Below, in pieces: positions 1-9,572 of a stretch of DNA of 25,080 nucleotides (position 1 is its first letter; the number at the start of each line of letters is the position of its first letter). The translations under genes were made by a program, and so were the position numbers. Location of the stretch: the NCBI GenBank assembly GCA_937893735.1, contig CALBGD010000057.1, forward strand, positions 1-25,080, given 5' to 3'. Source of the stretch: an uncultured Clostridia bacterium. GTDB taxonomy: Bacteria > Bacillota > Clostridia > Oscillospirales > Ruminococcaceae. Below the pieces are notes generated by a model that ran no database searches, had not been told where the DNA came from, and saw nothing but the letters and a program-made list of their open reading frames with translations.

Positions 1-1
1 G

Positions 2-241
2 GTCATCTGGTATGGCTCAAACAAGCTGAAAACACTGATGGTGTTCCCCTCCATCTTCAAGGGCGAGCACATCAGGCACAGCGAATGCATCGACATCATA
101 AAAGCTGACAGCGTAACCGTAAAGTTCGACAAGCCCTGCGCGCTCCAGATAGACGGCGAAACCATTCTTGGCGTTACGGAATACAGCGCAAAGAGCAGCG
201 CCGCAGTAAAAGCAGAAAAAATGGCAGCCCAGAAAATTTAG
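2..241 (+). CDS. Diacylglycerol/lipid kinase family protein, C-terminal fragment
   Basis: The reading frame is open from the window edge to a TAG stop, so only the last 79 residues are seen and the start lies outside. The fragment matches the C-terminal beta-sandwich of the DagK/YegS lipid kinase family: a 'MVFPSIFKGEH' stretch, alternating beta strands, and 'ALQIDGE', the family's usual late DGE motif. Such enzymes phosphorylate diacylglycerol or related lipids at the membrane with ATP. The nucleotide-binding N-terminal domain cannot be checked here. The gene is followed directly by the promoter of the next gene, with no terminator hairpin visible between them. The assignment rests on a short tail, so the exact lipid substrate is open. 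Confidence 0.65.
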   Translation, partial: VIWYGSNKLKTLMVFPSIFKGEHIRHSECIDIIKADSVTVKFDKPCALQIDGETILGVTEYSAKSSAAVKAEKMAAQKI

Positions 242-244
242 CCC

Positions 245-273
245 TTGACAGAACGACGGTAATTATATATAAT
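245..273 (+). promoter_or_regulatory. Perfect-consensus sigma-70/sigma-A promoter for the LysR-type gene
   Basis: TTGACA at 245-250 and TATAAT at 268-273 are separated by exactly 17 bases. Both hexamers match consensus. The expected transcription start is near 280, about 33 bases upstream of the LysR-type start codon. Confidence 0.88.
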
Positions 274-312
274 ATTGATATAAAAAAATACACTTATCCA
301 TGGAGAAATTAT

Positions 313-1194
313 ATGTATATCAGTTTTGACTATTACCGCGTTTTCTATTATGTTGCCAAATACGGAAGCATATCTCAGGCAGCGGAAGCCCTCATGAACA
401 ACCAGCCGAATATCTCCCGGACCATAAAGAACCTCGAAAGCGAACTGAACTGCACCCTTTTCATTCGCTCACGAAAAGGCGTGGAACTCACGATCGAGGG
501 AGAAAAGCTGTTCTCCCATGTTTCCGCCGCCGTGGAGCAGATACAATACGGCGAGGAAGAGCTATGCCTTGAACGCTCACTTGCAAAAGGCGTCGTTACA
601 ATAGGCGCGAGCGAAATAGCGCTGCGCTGCTTCCTCCTGCCTATCCTTAAGGAATTCCGCCAGAAATATCCCGGTGTAAGGATTCGGGTATTGAATCAGT
701 CCACACCGCAGGCGATTTCAGCACTGAAGCACGGGCTGGTAGATCTTGCCGTGGTCACTACCCCCACCAGCGATACAGAATCCATTATTTATAAAGAAAT
801 ATGTGAAATACACGAGATACCAGTCTGTGGAACGGCTTTCTCCGAGCTTGCCGACAAGCAGCTCACGCTCTCGGAGCTCACAAAATACCCGCTGATCTCC
901 CTTTTTAAGCAGACGAAAACCTATGAGATATACTCCGAGTGGTTCAGGCAGAACAACTGTGCTTTCTTGCCGGACATAGAAGCCACGACAGCTGATATGA
1001 TACTCCCGATGGTGAGCAACAATCTGGGTATAGGCTTTGTCCCGGAACAGTTCCTCGACAACTACCCGACCCAGGGACTTATACGGCTTGACGTTAAGGA
1101 AATCCTCCCGGCACGAAAAATATGCTTTCTGAAAGGAAAAAATCACTCCATGAGTGCCGCCGGCAGAGAAATGGAAAGAATGATACTTAAATAA
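313..1194 (+). CDS. LysR-family transcriptional regulator
   Basis: This 293-residue protein has the normal LysR-family length. A winged helix-turn-helix occupies residues about 1-62 ('YGSISQAAEALMNNQPNISR' then 'LESELNCTLFIR'). A type 2 periplasmic-binding-like effector domain follows from about residue 90 ('GVVTIGASE', 'LPILKEFRQKYPGVRIRV', 'GLVDLAVVT', 'GIGFVPEQF'). The start is ATG with GGAG eight bases upstream. The effector and target genes cannot be read from the sequence. LysR regulators often control a divergent neighbour, but here the upstream gene is co-directional and the downstream operon is convergent, so no local target is obvious. Its full-consensus promoter suggests strong basal expression unless repressed. 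Confidence 0.93.
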   Translation: MYISFDYYRVFYYVAKYGSISQAAEALMNNQPNISRTIKNLESELNCTLFIRSRKGVELTIEGEKLFSHVSAAVEQIQYGEEELCLERSLAKGVVTIGASEIALRCFLLPILKEFRQKYPGVRIRVLNQSTPQAISALKHGLVDLAVVTTPTSDTESIIYKEICEIHEIPVCGTAFSELADKQLTLSELTKYPLISLFKQTKTYEIYSEWFRQNNCAFLPDIEATTADMILPMVSNNLGIGFVPEQFLDNYPTQGLIRLDVKEILPARKICFLKGKNHSMSAAGREMERMILK

Positions 1195-1199
1195 AATCA

Positions 1200-1235
1200 C
1201 ACCCTCTGTAAATTACAGAGGGTGCAGTTTTTATT
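1200..1235. terminator. Bidirectional intrinsic terminator between LysR gene and atp operon
   Basis: A perfect 10-bp stem (CACCCTCTGT at 1200-1209 with ACAGAGGGTG at 1215-1224) has a 5-base loop. On the plus strand it is followed by CAG and TTTTT, and on the minus strand by a T-rich tract (TGATTTTATTT). It serves both convergent transcripts. The plus-strand tail overlaps the stop codon of atpC. Confidence 0.9.
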
Positions 1236-1641
1236 GATTAATGCTGCTCTTGACTTTCAGCCTTGTTGCAGCCCTTGCAAGGGTCATCTGCGCCGCATTG
1301 AACTCGCGTATGCTTCTCTTCTGGAGCATAGCCTCCTTGGCGGCGGCAGCGGCCTCGCGGGCGCGGTTGGCGTCTATCTCCTCGGGGCGCTCTGCGGAAT
1401 CCACCAGCACCAGCACCTCGCCGTCCTCGACCTTCACCAGCCCGGAGGACACTGCCGCTATGCGGTCAGGCTCGCCCGGGATACGGTAGGTCATTATCCC
1501 CGGGACCACCGCGCTGATGATGTCGCAGTGTCCCGCAAGTATTCCGTACTGTCCGTCAGCCGTGGGGACTATCAGCGACTCGCAGTCGCCCTCATAGAAC
1601 GTGTTTGAAGCCGCAAGGATATGCGTTTTGAATGTATTCAT
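1231..1641 (-). CDS. atpC: F1 ATP synthase epsilon subunit
   Basis: This is the last gene of the atp operon. At 136 residues it has the usual length: an N-terminal beta-sandwich (residues about 1-87, with 'FYEGDCESLIVPTADGQYGILAGHCDIISAV', a typical epsilon pattern around the conserved G-x-GILxxH) and a C-terminal helical hairpin (about 88-136, Ala/Arg-rich). Epsilon is part of the central rotor stalk, contacts gamma and the c ring, and in many bacteria its C-terminal helices inhibit ATP hydrolysis. It lies 12 bases after atpD with a weak GGGGTG ribosome binding site. Its stop codon sits inside the bidirectional terminator tail. Confidence 0.95.
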   Translation of the reverse strand: MNTFKTHILAASNTFYEGDCESLIVPTADGQYGILAGHCDIISAVVPGIMTYRIPGEPDRIAAVSSGLVKVEDGEVLVLVDSAERPEEIDANRAREAAAAAKEAMLQKRSIREFNAAQMTLARAATRLKVKSSINQ

Positions 1642-1653
1642 GGCGCACCCCGC

Positions 1654-3956
<2,303 letters not shown>

Positions 3957-3967
3957 AGCGCACCGCC

Positions 3968-5743
3968 TTAACCGCCGTTACGCTCCAGAAAGCGCTTTGC
4001 GAATTCCAGCATGGAGTTTCTTTCCTCTTCGGTGGTCTCGCCCGTGCGATCTATCTTGTCGCAGAGGTCGGGCATTTCCGCCGCCGCGGAATCCAGCAGC
4101 TCACGGCTGAACTGCGGTATCTTATCCACAGGGATATTCTGGAAAATGTGCCCCATAGCCGCTGTCAGCAGGATAACCTGCTCATGCTGCTTGTAGGGGT
4201 TATACTGCTTCTGGCGGAGCAGTCTCATAAGTCCCTGACCATAGCGGAGCTGCTTCTTGGTGGCTTCGTCAAGGTCGCTGGAGAACTGCATGAACACTTC
4301 CATCTCGCGGTACTGCGCGAGATCAAGACGGATAGCGCCGGTCGCCTTTTTCATCGCCTTTGTCTGTGCGGCGCCGCCTACACGGGAAACCGACAGACCT
4401 ACGTTTACCGCAGGGCGCTGACCGGAATGGAACAGGTCGCTTTCAAGGAATATCTGACCGTCCGTGATGGAGATTATGTTTGTAGGAATATACGCGGATA
4501 CGTCGCCCGCCTGAGTTTCTACTATCGGGAGCGCAGTCATGCTGCCGCCGCCGAGCGCGTCGGAAAGGTGCGCGGAACGCTCCAGCAGACGTGAATGCAG
4601 ATAGAATACGTCTCCCGGATAAGCCTCACGTCCCGGAGAACGCTCCAGCAGAAGGCTGAGTGTACGGTACGCGACTGCGTGCTTGGAAAGGTCGTCGTAA
4701 ACTATCAGAACGTCCTTTCCGTGGTTCATGAAGAACTCGCCCATTGCACAGCCGGAATACGGCGCGATGTACTGCAATGTCGCGGAATCACTGGCAGTGG
4801 CGTTCACGATTATCGTGTAATCCATAGCGCCGTGCTTGCGGAGGTTCTCTGCAAGCTGAGCGACTGAGGAAGCCTTCTGACCTATCGCAACGTAGATGCA
4901 GACGACTCCCTTGCCCTTCTGGTTCAGGATCGTATCAAGCGCGATTGCGGTCTTACCGGTCTGGCGGTCGCCGATTATCAGCTCACGCTGACCTCTGCCT
5001 ATCGGGAACATGGAGTCTATCGAAAGCAGACCAGTTTCCATAGGGCGGTTGACCGGCTGGCGGTCGATGATGCCGGGCGCGGGATTCTCAATAGGATAGT
5101 AGTCCTCCTGAGCTATTGGACCCTTTCCGTCGACCGGCTCGCCGAGGGCGTTGATGACGCGTCCCATAAACGCTTCGCCTACCGGGATACCAGCGACTTT
5201 CTTGGTGCGGCGGACTATGCTGCCCTCGGTTATCTCGCTTTCATCGCCGAAGATAACGCAGCCTATCTCGTCCTCCTTAAGGTCGAGTATCATGCCCTTT
5301 ATTCCGGATTCAAACAGCAGTATCTCGCCGTACTCGGCGTCCTCCAGTCCGCTGATGGTCGCAATGCCGTCGCCGACTGTCAGTACCGTGCCGACTTCCT
5401 CGTCCTTGGGAATGGGCTCGAAATCCTCGATAGCCTGACGTATCATCGGAAGAACGTCCTGCTTGCCGCGGATAGCCTCGGAGATGCTCTCCTTGAGCTG
5501 CTTTGCCCTGCCCTCGGCGCTCCAGTCGAATATGCGGTCAAGGTTCCACTTGTATGTGGAGGTGCCTATCTCAATGCGGAAGCCGTCGCGCACGCTGTCG
5601 TCCTGCTTCGGTATAACCGCAACGGCGGCACCGTACTTCTTTTCCAGAAAATCCTGAACCTTTTTAAGCTGTTCGTCCGTGGGAGTTTCACGGCTGTAAA
5701 TGAACGCTTCGACCTCGACTTTTCTGATCTCGTGTTCTGTCAT
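3968..5743 (-). CDS. atpA: F1 ATP synthase alpha subunit with delta-like N-terminal extension
   Basis: Residues from about 95 onward are a normal alpha subunit: '[18 protein letters not shown]', P-loop 'GDRQTGKT', the arginine-finger motif '[14 protein letters not shown]', and the C-terminal helical domain ending '[11 protein letters not shown]'. At 591 residues it is about 85-90 longer than usual. The extra N-terminus looks like the C-terminal domain of the delta/OSCP subunit: '[19 protein letters not shown]', a strand pair with '[13 protein letters not shown]', then a helix '[13 protein letters not shown]'. This follows delta's usual order (helix, G-x-V strand, D-S-x-x-GG-hairpin, final helix). 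No separate atpH lies in its normal place between atpF and atpA, which are 6 bases apart. The start ATG has AAAGGAG upstream overlapping the end of atpF. Alpha identity is certain; the delta origin of the extension is by pattern and absence of atpH. Confidence 0.93.
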   Translation of the reverse strand: MTEHEIRKVEVEAFIYSRETPTDEQLKKVQDFLEKKYGAAVAVIPKQDDSVRDGFRIEIGTSTYKWNLDRIFDWSAEGRAKQLKESISEAIRGKQDVLPMIRQAIEDFEPIPKDEEVGTVLTVGDGIATISGLEDAEYGEILLFESGIKGMILDLKEDEIGCVIFGDESEITEGSIVRRTKKVAGIPVGEAFMGRVINALGEPVDGKGPIAQEDYYPIENPAPGIIDRQPVNRPMETGLLSIDSMFPIGRGQRELIIGDRQTGKTAIALDTILNQKGKGVVCIYVAIGQKASSVAQLAENLRKHGAMDYTIIVNATASDSATLQYIAPYSGCAMGEFFMNHGKDVLIVYDDLSKHAVAYRTLSLLLERSPGREAYPGDVFYLHSRLLERSAHLSDALGGGSMTALPIVETQAGDVSAYIPTNIISITDGQIFLESDLFHSGQRPAVNVGLSVSRVGGAAQTKAMKKATGAIRLDLAQYREMEVFMQFSSDLDEATKKQLRYGQGLMRLLRQKQYNPYKQHEQVILLTAAMGHIFQNIPVDKIPQFSRELLDSAAAEMPDLCDKIDRTGETTEEERNSMLEFAKRFLERNGG

Positions 5744-5749
5744 CAGTCA

Positions 5750-6223
5750 TTACTCCTTTCCGGAATCATCAAAGCTGTCATACGCACTGCCGGCAGGTAC
5801 AAGGAGCTTGTCTACCGCTGCGGAAACCATTTCCTCTATCTGGGCGTTCGTCTCCTGGAGAACCTTGTTCTTCTCTGCCTGTGCCGCTCTCCTTGCGTCG
5901 TCGATTATGCGGAGCTTCTCCTGCTCTGCCTCTGCAATATGAGCCTTCGCGGCATTGTCAGCGTCAGCCATAGCCTTCTTCTTCAGCTCGGCAGCTTCGT
6001 CCTGCGCCTTGGCGATGAGCCCGGAGTACTTCTCCTGCTCTGCCTCTGCTGCGGCGAGCTTGTCGCTGGCTGTCTTATCCATGTCCTTGTAGTAAGCCTC
6101 GCGCTTTGCCATGAAATTCTTGACCGGCTTGTAAAGCAGCAGCCAGAGACCTCCGGCGAGTATCACGAAGTTGAACAGGTGCAGCAGAATCTGCTGCCAG
6201 TCTACATTAAGAGGGATTCCCAT
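5750..6223 (-). CDS. atpF: F0 ATP synthase b subunit
   Basis: This 157-residue protein has one N-terminal membrane helix ('ILLHLFNFVILAGGLWLLLY', residues about 12-31), the conserved 'KPVKNFMAKRE' after it, and a long charged alpha-helical coiled coil rich in Ala, Glu and Lys. That is the peripheral stalk that connects the membrane a/c motor to the F1 head. In normal enzymes its C-terminus binds the delta subunit. Here the only delta-like sequence in the operon is on the alpha subunit encoded immediately downstream. The start has AAGGGGG upstream and lies 12 bases after atpE. Confidence 0.94.
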   Translation of the reverse strand: MGIPLNVDWQQILLHLFNFVILAGGLWLLLYKPVKNFMAKREAYYKDMDKTASDKLAAAEAEQEKYSGLIAKAQDEAAELKKKAMADADNAAKAHIAEAEQEKLRIIDDARRAAQAEKNKVLQETNAQIEEMVSAAVDKLLVPAGSAYDSFDDSGKE

Positions 6224-6235
6224 AAAATTACCCCC

Positions 6236-6619
6236 TTACAGTACGAAGATGATGAGTATTGCAACTACCAGCGCGTAAATGATCGCAGTTTCTATAAACA
6301 CCAGACCGAGCATCATGTTTGTACGGATCTTGTCCGCAGCCTCGGGCTGGCGGGAAATGCCCTCAGAGGACTTGGCAGTTGTAAGACCCATGCCTATGCC
6401 TGCGCCGCACGCAGCGATACCTACGCAGATACCAGCCGCAATAGCCTTGCTGCCGGTGGAGTTGTCACTGGTCGTCTGAGCTTCCTGAGAAACGCTGGTG
6501 CCGTCCTGCGGAGCGGGCTCGGGCTTGTCGGCAGCCGCAAACGCTACCAGGCTGCAAAGCGCGCATACCATCAGCGCAATGAATCCGCATATTACTAACT
6601 TCTTAACTGATCTCTTCAT
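6236..6619 (-). CDS. atpE: F0 ATP synthase c subunit (rotor ring) with signal peptide
   Basis: The C-terminal ~70 residues form the c-subunit helical hairpin: Gly-rich first helix ('GIAACGAGIGMG'), the loop 'RQPEA', and the second helix with the ion-carrying Glu110 ('GLVFIETAIIYALV'). Before it lies an unusual N-terminus: a signal peptide ('KKLVICGFIALMVCALCSLV', then AFA-A cleavage near residue 28-29) and a ~28-residue acidic/Ser-rich linker. I start at the second ATG (6619), because the upstream in-frame ATG (6634) is part of the GGAGG ribosome binding site. That gives 127 residues versus about 70-90 usual. Near Glu110, Thr111 and Tyr115 recall Na+-type rings, but the Gln expected on helix 1 is Met77, so ion choice is undecided. 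Confidence 0.93.
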   Translation of the reverse strand: MKRSVKKLVICGFIALMVCALCSLVAFAAADKPEPAPQDGTSVSQEAQTTSDNSTGSKAIAAGICVGIAACGAGIGMGLTTAKSSEGISRQPEAADKIRTNMMLGLVFIETAIIYALVVAILIIFVL

Positions 6620-6654
6620 GGTCGTTTCCTCCATAACTGTTTTCTTTAAAATTA

Positions 6655-7494
6655 TTATTTGTTTGTGGATTTAGATATTCGATTTTTTATTGCCTTGATG
6701 GGAGGCTCTGAAACCTCTCCGTAGAACATCGCCGTCAGCATAGTCAAAACGTATGCCTGAATAAGCGCGTGCAGCAGCGTGAACATTATTCCCACGAAAA
6801 CCGGGAGAACAAAGCTCAGGCTGATGTTGTAGTACACAAGCTCCGTTACCAGCAGACCGCTGAGCAGCGCGCCGAAAAGACGGAAGCTCATTGATATCGG
6901 CAGCGAGAATTCCTTGAGCGTTCTTCCGACGCCCTTGATCTTTGCGCCCGCGATACCGCCGCTGAGTATCACCAGATACGACAGGCAGCCGAGCATTATC
7001 GCCGCGTTTATATCCGACAGCGGAGCAGGCAGCGATATGGTGCCTCCAACTGTGGTGGGAGCCTGAATGCCGAAAAGCTCGAACAGCGTTCCAACGAAGA
7101 TATACACTCCGGCTGCGAATACATACGCGCCAAGGAATGTGTTCTTGTGGGGGCTGCTGGTCTTGGCGAGATTATCAAAGAATCCCACGAGCTGCTCCAG
7201 CACAAGCTGGAACTTCCCCGGCACCATCTTGAACCTCGGTATCGCGAAAATGCGGATCAGAGCCGCTGCAACGAGCAGCACTCCGCATACCACCAGCGAG
7301 GAAATATACGCCGGGTTTACGTCCTTCAGTCCGAAAAGGCTCACCTTATTCGTTCCGTGCAGCACTGCGTCGCGCATTACCACCTTGATGGATTCAGACT
7401 CGCCCGTACCGCCCACAAGGAGCGCCGCAACAAGAATGACCGCCATCAATGCGACCCATACGACTATGAATACCACACGTTTTCTTTTGCTCAT
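6655..7494 (-). CDS. atpB: F0 ATP synthase a subunit
   Basis: The protein is 279 residues and polytopic, with about six membrane helices. The essential Arg of the proton/ion half-channel is in 'SFRLFGALLSG', within the conserved 'LKEFSLPISMSFRLFGALLSG' region's second half. The last helices ('LHALIQAYVLTMLTAMF') carry the conserved Gln. The extracytoplasmic N-terminus and 'VPGKFQLVLEQLVGFFDNL' segment are typical of bacterial subunit a. It starts 50 bases after the DUF1275 gene with AGAAAGGAG upstream. No atpI lies upstream. A weak internal promoter (GTGAAA, 16 bases, GATAAT, at about 7515-7542) is possible but not convincing. Confidence 0.95.
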   Translation of the reverse strand: MSKRKRVVFIVVWVALMAVILVAALLVGGTGESESIKVVMRDAVLHGTNKVSLFGLKDVNPAYISSLVVCGVLLVAAALIRIFAIPRFKMVPGKFQLVLEQLVGFFDNLAKTSSPHKNTFLGAYVFAAGVYIFVGTLFELFGIQAPTTVGGTISLPAPLSDINAAIMLGCLSYLVILSGGIAGAKIKGVGRTLKEFSLPISMSFRLFGALLSGLLVTELVYYNISLSFVLPVFVGIMFTLLHALIQAYVLTMLTAMFYGEVSEPPIKAIKNRISKSTNK

Positions 7495-7544
7495 ATTTTT
7501 CTCCTTTCTATCTGCTATATATTATCCGCTTTTAGCGGTAATTT

Positions 7545-8222
7545 TCACTGCTCCTGTTGTTCGTGAATGAACATCAGGCAGAAGCTTACCATAAGAAGCC
7601 CGCAGCAGACCCAGATTATGCCATATCCTATCGAAGTGGAAAGCACGCTGCCGATACCTGCGCCGACTGCGAACACTCCGATGACGCCGAAATATGTCAG
7701 CGACTTTGTAAGAGCTTCACGGTCATGGCTGCGCAGGAAAGCGCACAGCGATTCCATGCCGCTCCTCATATTGCCTATGCACATCGTGCTGGCGTATGGC
7801 TGACCGTGTATCTTGTGGAACGTCTGCACCTGAAGCGCGCACACGAACGAAACCAGCGCATTCGCAAGAGCGTTCATAGTTTCTGGAATAAATCCGACAA
7901 TAAACAGCAGGACTATCTCCTCGATAAGAACTATCTGTCTCCAGTGTATGCGCTCATACCGCTTGTAGTGAACGTGCACCAGTTCTGCTACTGCTATTCC
8001 TATCAGAAAAGAAATAATTGGCACAAGGTATTTTACCACCTTGTCCCATTCCCCGCGGAACAGCGCTGAGGACATCAGCACGATGTTTCCGGTCTGCGCA
8101 TTGGCGAATACTCCGTCACGGCAGCAGTATGTATAAGCGTCCTGAAATCCTCCGGAAAGTATGATGAACACCGCCGACCGAAATTTATCGGACATCTGTC
8201 CATGGAAGCCATTGTTCTTCAT
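7545..8222 (-). CDS. YoaK/DUF1275 family membrane protein
   Basis: This 225-residue protein has about six hydrophobic segments and the family's signature pieces: 'ILSGGFQDAYTYCCRDGVFANAQTGNIV' near the N-terminus (Gly-x-x-Asp-Ala, then N-x-QTGN), and 'CALQVQTFHKIHG' followed by 'TMCIGNMRSG' in the middle. Function in this family is unproven; members are annotated as possible transporters. The start is placed at 8222, where GGAGG lies six bases upstream; an upstream in-frame codon at 8264 would add 14 residues without a ribosome binding site. It is first in the atp operon, in the position where atpI is often found, and probably shares its promoter with the ATP synthase genes. Confidence 0.85.
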   Translation of the reverse strand: MKNNGFHGQMSDKFRSAVFIILSGGFQDAYTYCCRDGVFANAQTGNIVLMSSALFRGEWDKVVKYLVPIISFLIGIAVAELVHVHYKRYERIHWRQIVLIEEIVLLFIVGFIPETMNALANALVSFVCALQVQTFHKIHGQPYASTMCIGNMRSGMESLCAFLRSHDREALTKSLTYFGVIGVFAVGAGIGSVLSTSIGYGIIWVCCGLLMVSFCLMFIHEQQEQ

Positions 8223-8286
8223 AGCCGACCTCCTATTCAAGAGCCTACATCTGATTTGTTTCAAATGGCGTACTTTTTCGTTTTAT

Positions 8287-8315
8287 ATTATAATACACTT
8301 CTAAAATAAAGTCTA
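8287..8315 (-). promoter_or_regulatory. Promoter of the DUF1275-atp operon
   Basis: On the minus strand TAGACT (8315-8310) is followed by 17 bases and a consensus TATAAT (8292-8287), in a very AT-rich stretch. The predicted start is near 8280, giving a 5' leader of about 58 bases before the DUF1275 start. The -35 matches four of six consensus bases. Confidence 0.65.
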
Positions 8316-8384
8316 ATCTTAATTTGAAATGTTTGATATATCATTATGGCATGAATCCAATAAATGCCTCAAGATATTTATATA

Positions 8385-8412
8385 CAAAAAAGCCCAGCAC
8401 TGAGACTGGGCT
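8385..8412 (-). terminator. Intrinsic terminator after the ABC lipoprotein gene
   Basis: A 7-bp stem (AGCCCAG at 8391-8397 with CTGGGCT at 8406-8412) has an 8-base loop. On the minus strand it is followed by TTTTTT (8390-8385). It ends the DUF1847-ABC transporter operon before the atp promoter. Confidence 0.9.
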
Positions 8413-8448
8413 TTCATTATTATATATTATATTATGCTTATGCGCAAA

Positions 8449-9558
8449 TTATCCGCAGCAGTCGCTCATTTTGTGGGTCTCCGGGGTGGCGGAAAGGGAT
8501 TTGCTCTCATAAGCCACCTCTGCGAATTCGCCGTTTTCCACAGCGTAGCTGTCCGGAACTCCGTCAAAAAACTTGAATGAACGTCCCACAAGGGCGGAAA
8601 CATCGGTAGATTCCTTGAGCAGGCCGATGTTATGAAGATCAGTCGCAACATTCAGGAGTGCGTCGTAGCCGCCCTGAACGCTCGGAATGTACTCGTATCC
8701 CTTGAGTATCTCGGCATTTGCCGCAGCGTCTCCGCTGACATACTCGCCGTCTATCTGTATCTGAGCCGCTTCTTCTGGATTCTGCGCAACAAAAGCGGAG
8801 GCTTTCAGCACTGCCCTTGTGAAGGCTGCTGCTATATCCGGGTGCTTTTCCGCAAGCTCTGCGGATACGAAGCTAACGCAGCAGTACTCGCTCGCGTAGG
8901 GCTCGGTCACTGCTGTATCAAGCAGCACTTTCAGACCGTATTCATTCTCCGCGTTAGTGGCAACCGGGTCAGGAGTGGAGATAGCGTCGACCGCGCCGTT
9001 TATCAGGGCTACCGGCTGGTCTGTGGTGCTGTAAACCGCAAATGACACCTCGCCGGAATCCGCCGAAATATCGACACCTGCTGCGTTGAGAGCTCGCTTG
9101 GCAGTTATCGCCTCGGAGCTTGCAAGCGAGCTTACGCCGATGGTCTTTCCCTTTAAGTCTGCGAGGGACTCTATGCCGGAATCGGCACGGACAAGTATCT
9201 TGGTGCAGCCTGTGTGCATTCCGGAGGTTATTACCATGTTAAGCCCGTTTTCGATAGGCTGAACGAACTTTCCTACCAGACCGAATCCGCAGTCTATCAT
9301 TCCGGAGCCCAGCGCCGCCTGTATGTCGGAGCCGCCGAAATCCACGCGCTCCCACTTTATTCCCTCTTCGTCAAGGTAGCCCTTTTCCATTGCCACCTGA
9401 AGCGGAGCGTGGCAGAGCGCGCCCTGCACCTCGCCTACCTTAAGAGTATATGTATCGCTGTCCGGGCTTCCGCCGGAGCTTTCCTGCTGTGCGCAGGCTG
9501 TAAGTGAAACGGCAATTATAGCAGATATGGCTGCCGCAGCTATTTTTCTGAAATTCAT
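8449..9558 (-). CDS. ABC transporter substrate-binding lipoprotein (nitrate/sulfonate/taurine type)
   Basis: The N-terminus is a lipoprotein signal with lipobox L-T-A-C. The mature part is a type 2 periplasmic-binding fold of the NrtA/SsuA/TauA family: 'APLQVAMEKGYLDEEGI', 'GGSDIQAALGSGMIDCGFG', 'SLADLKGKTIGVSSLAS', 'LINGAVDAISTPDP', 'HPDIAAAFTRAVLKASAF'. Domain order is normal, unlike the second binding protein in this window. I start at 9558 (MNFRK), since the in-frame ATG at 9573 belongs to the ATGGAGG ribosome binding site; the product is 369 residues. It is unusually rich in Cys for a surface protein, including 'HTGC', 'SEYCC' and a C-terminal 'SDCCG'. The ligand is not determinable; a sulfur compound is suggested only by the leader peptide upstream of the operon. 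Confidence 0.88.
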   Translation of the reverse strand: MNFRKIAAAAISAIIAVSLTACAQQESSGGSPDSDTYTLKVGEVQGALCHAPLQVAMEKGYLDEEGIKWERVDFGGSDIQAALGSGMIDCGFGLVGKFVQPIENGLNMVITSGMHTGCTKILVRADSGIESLADLKGKTIGVSSLASSEAITAKRALNAAGVDISADSGEVSFAVYSTTDQPVALINGAVDAISTPDPVATNAENEYGLKVLLDTAVTEPYASEYCCVSFVSAELAEKHPDIAAAFTRAVLKASAFVAQNPEEAAQIQIDGEYVSGDAAANAEILKGYEYIPSVQGGYDALLNVATDLHNIGLLKESTDVSALVGRSFKFFDGVPDSYAVENGEFAEVAYESKSLSATPETHKMSDCCG

Positions 9559-9572
9559 TGTGTGATCCTCCA

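Noticed and set aside
8320..8448. Possible riboswitch or small RNA in the AT-rich gap before the atp promoter
   Set aside because: Apart from the terminator of the ABC operon and the upstream flank of the atp promoter, no conserved fold or motif is visible.
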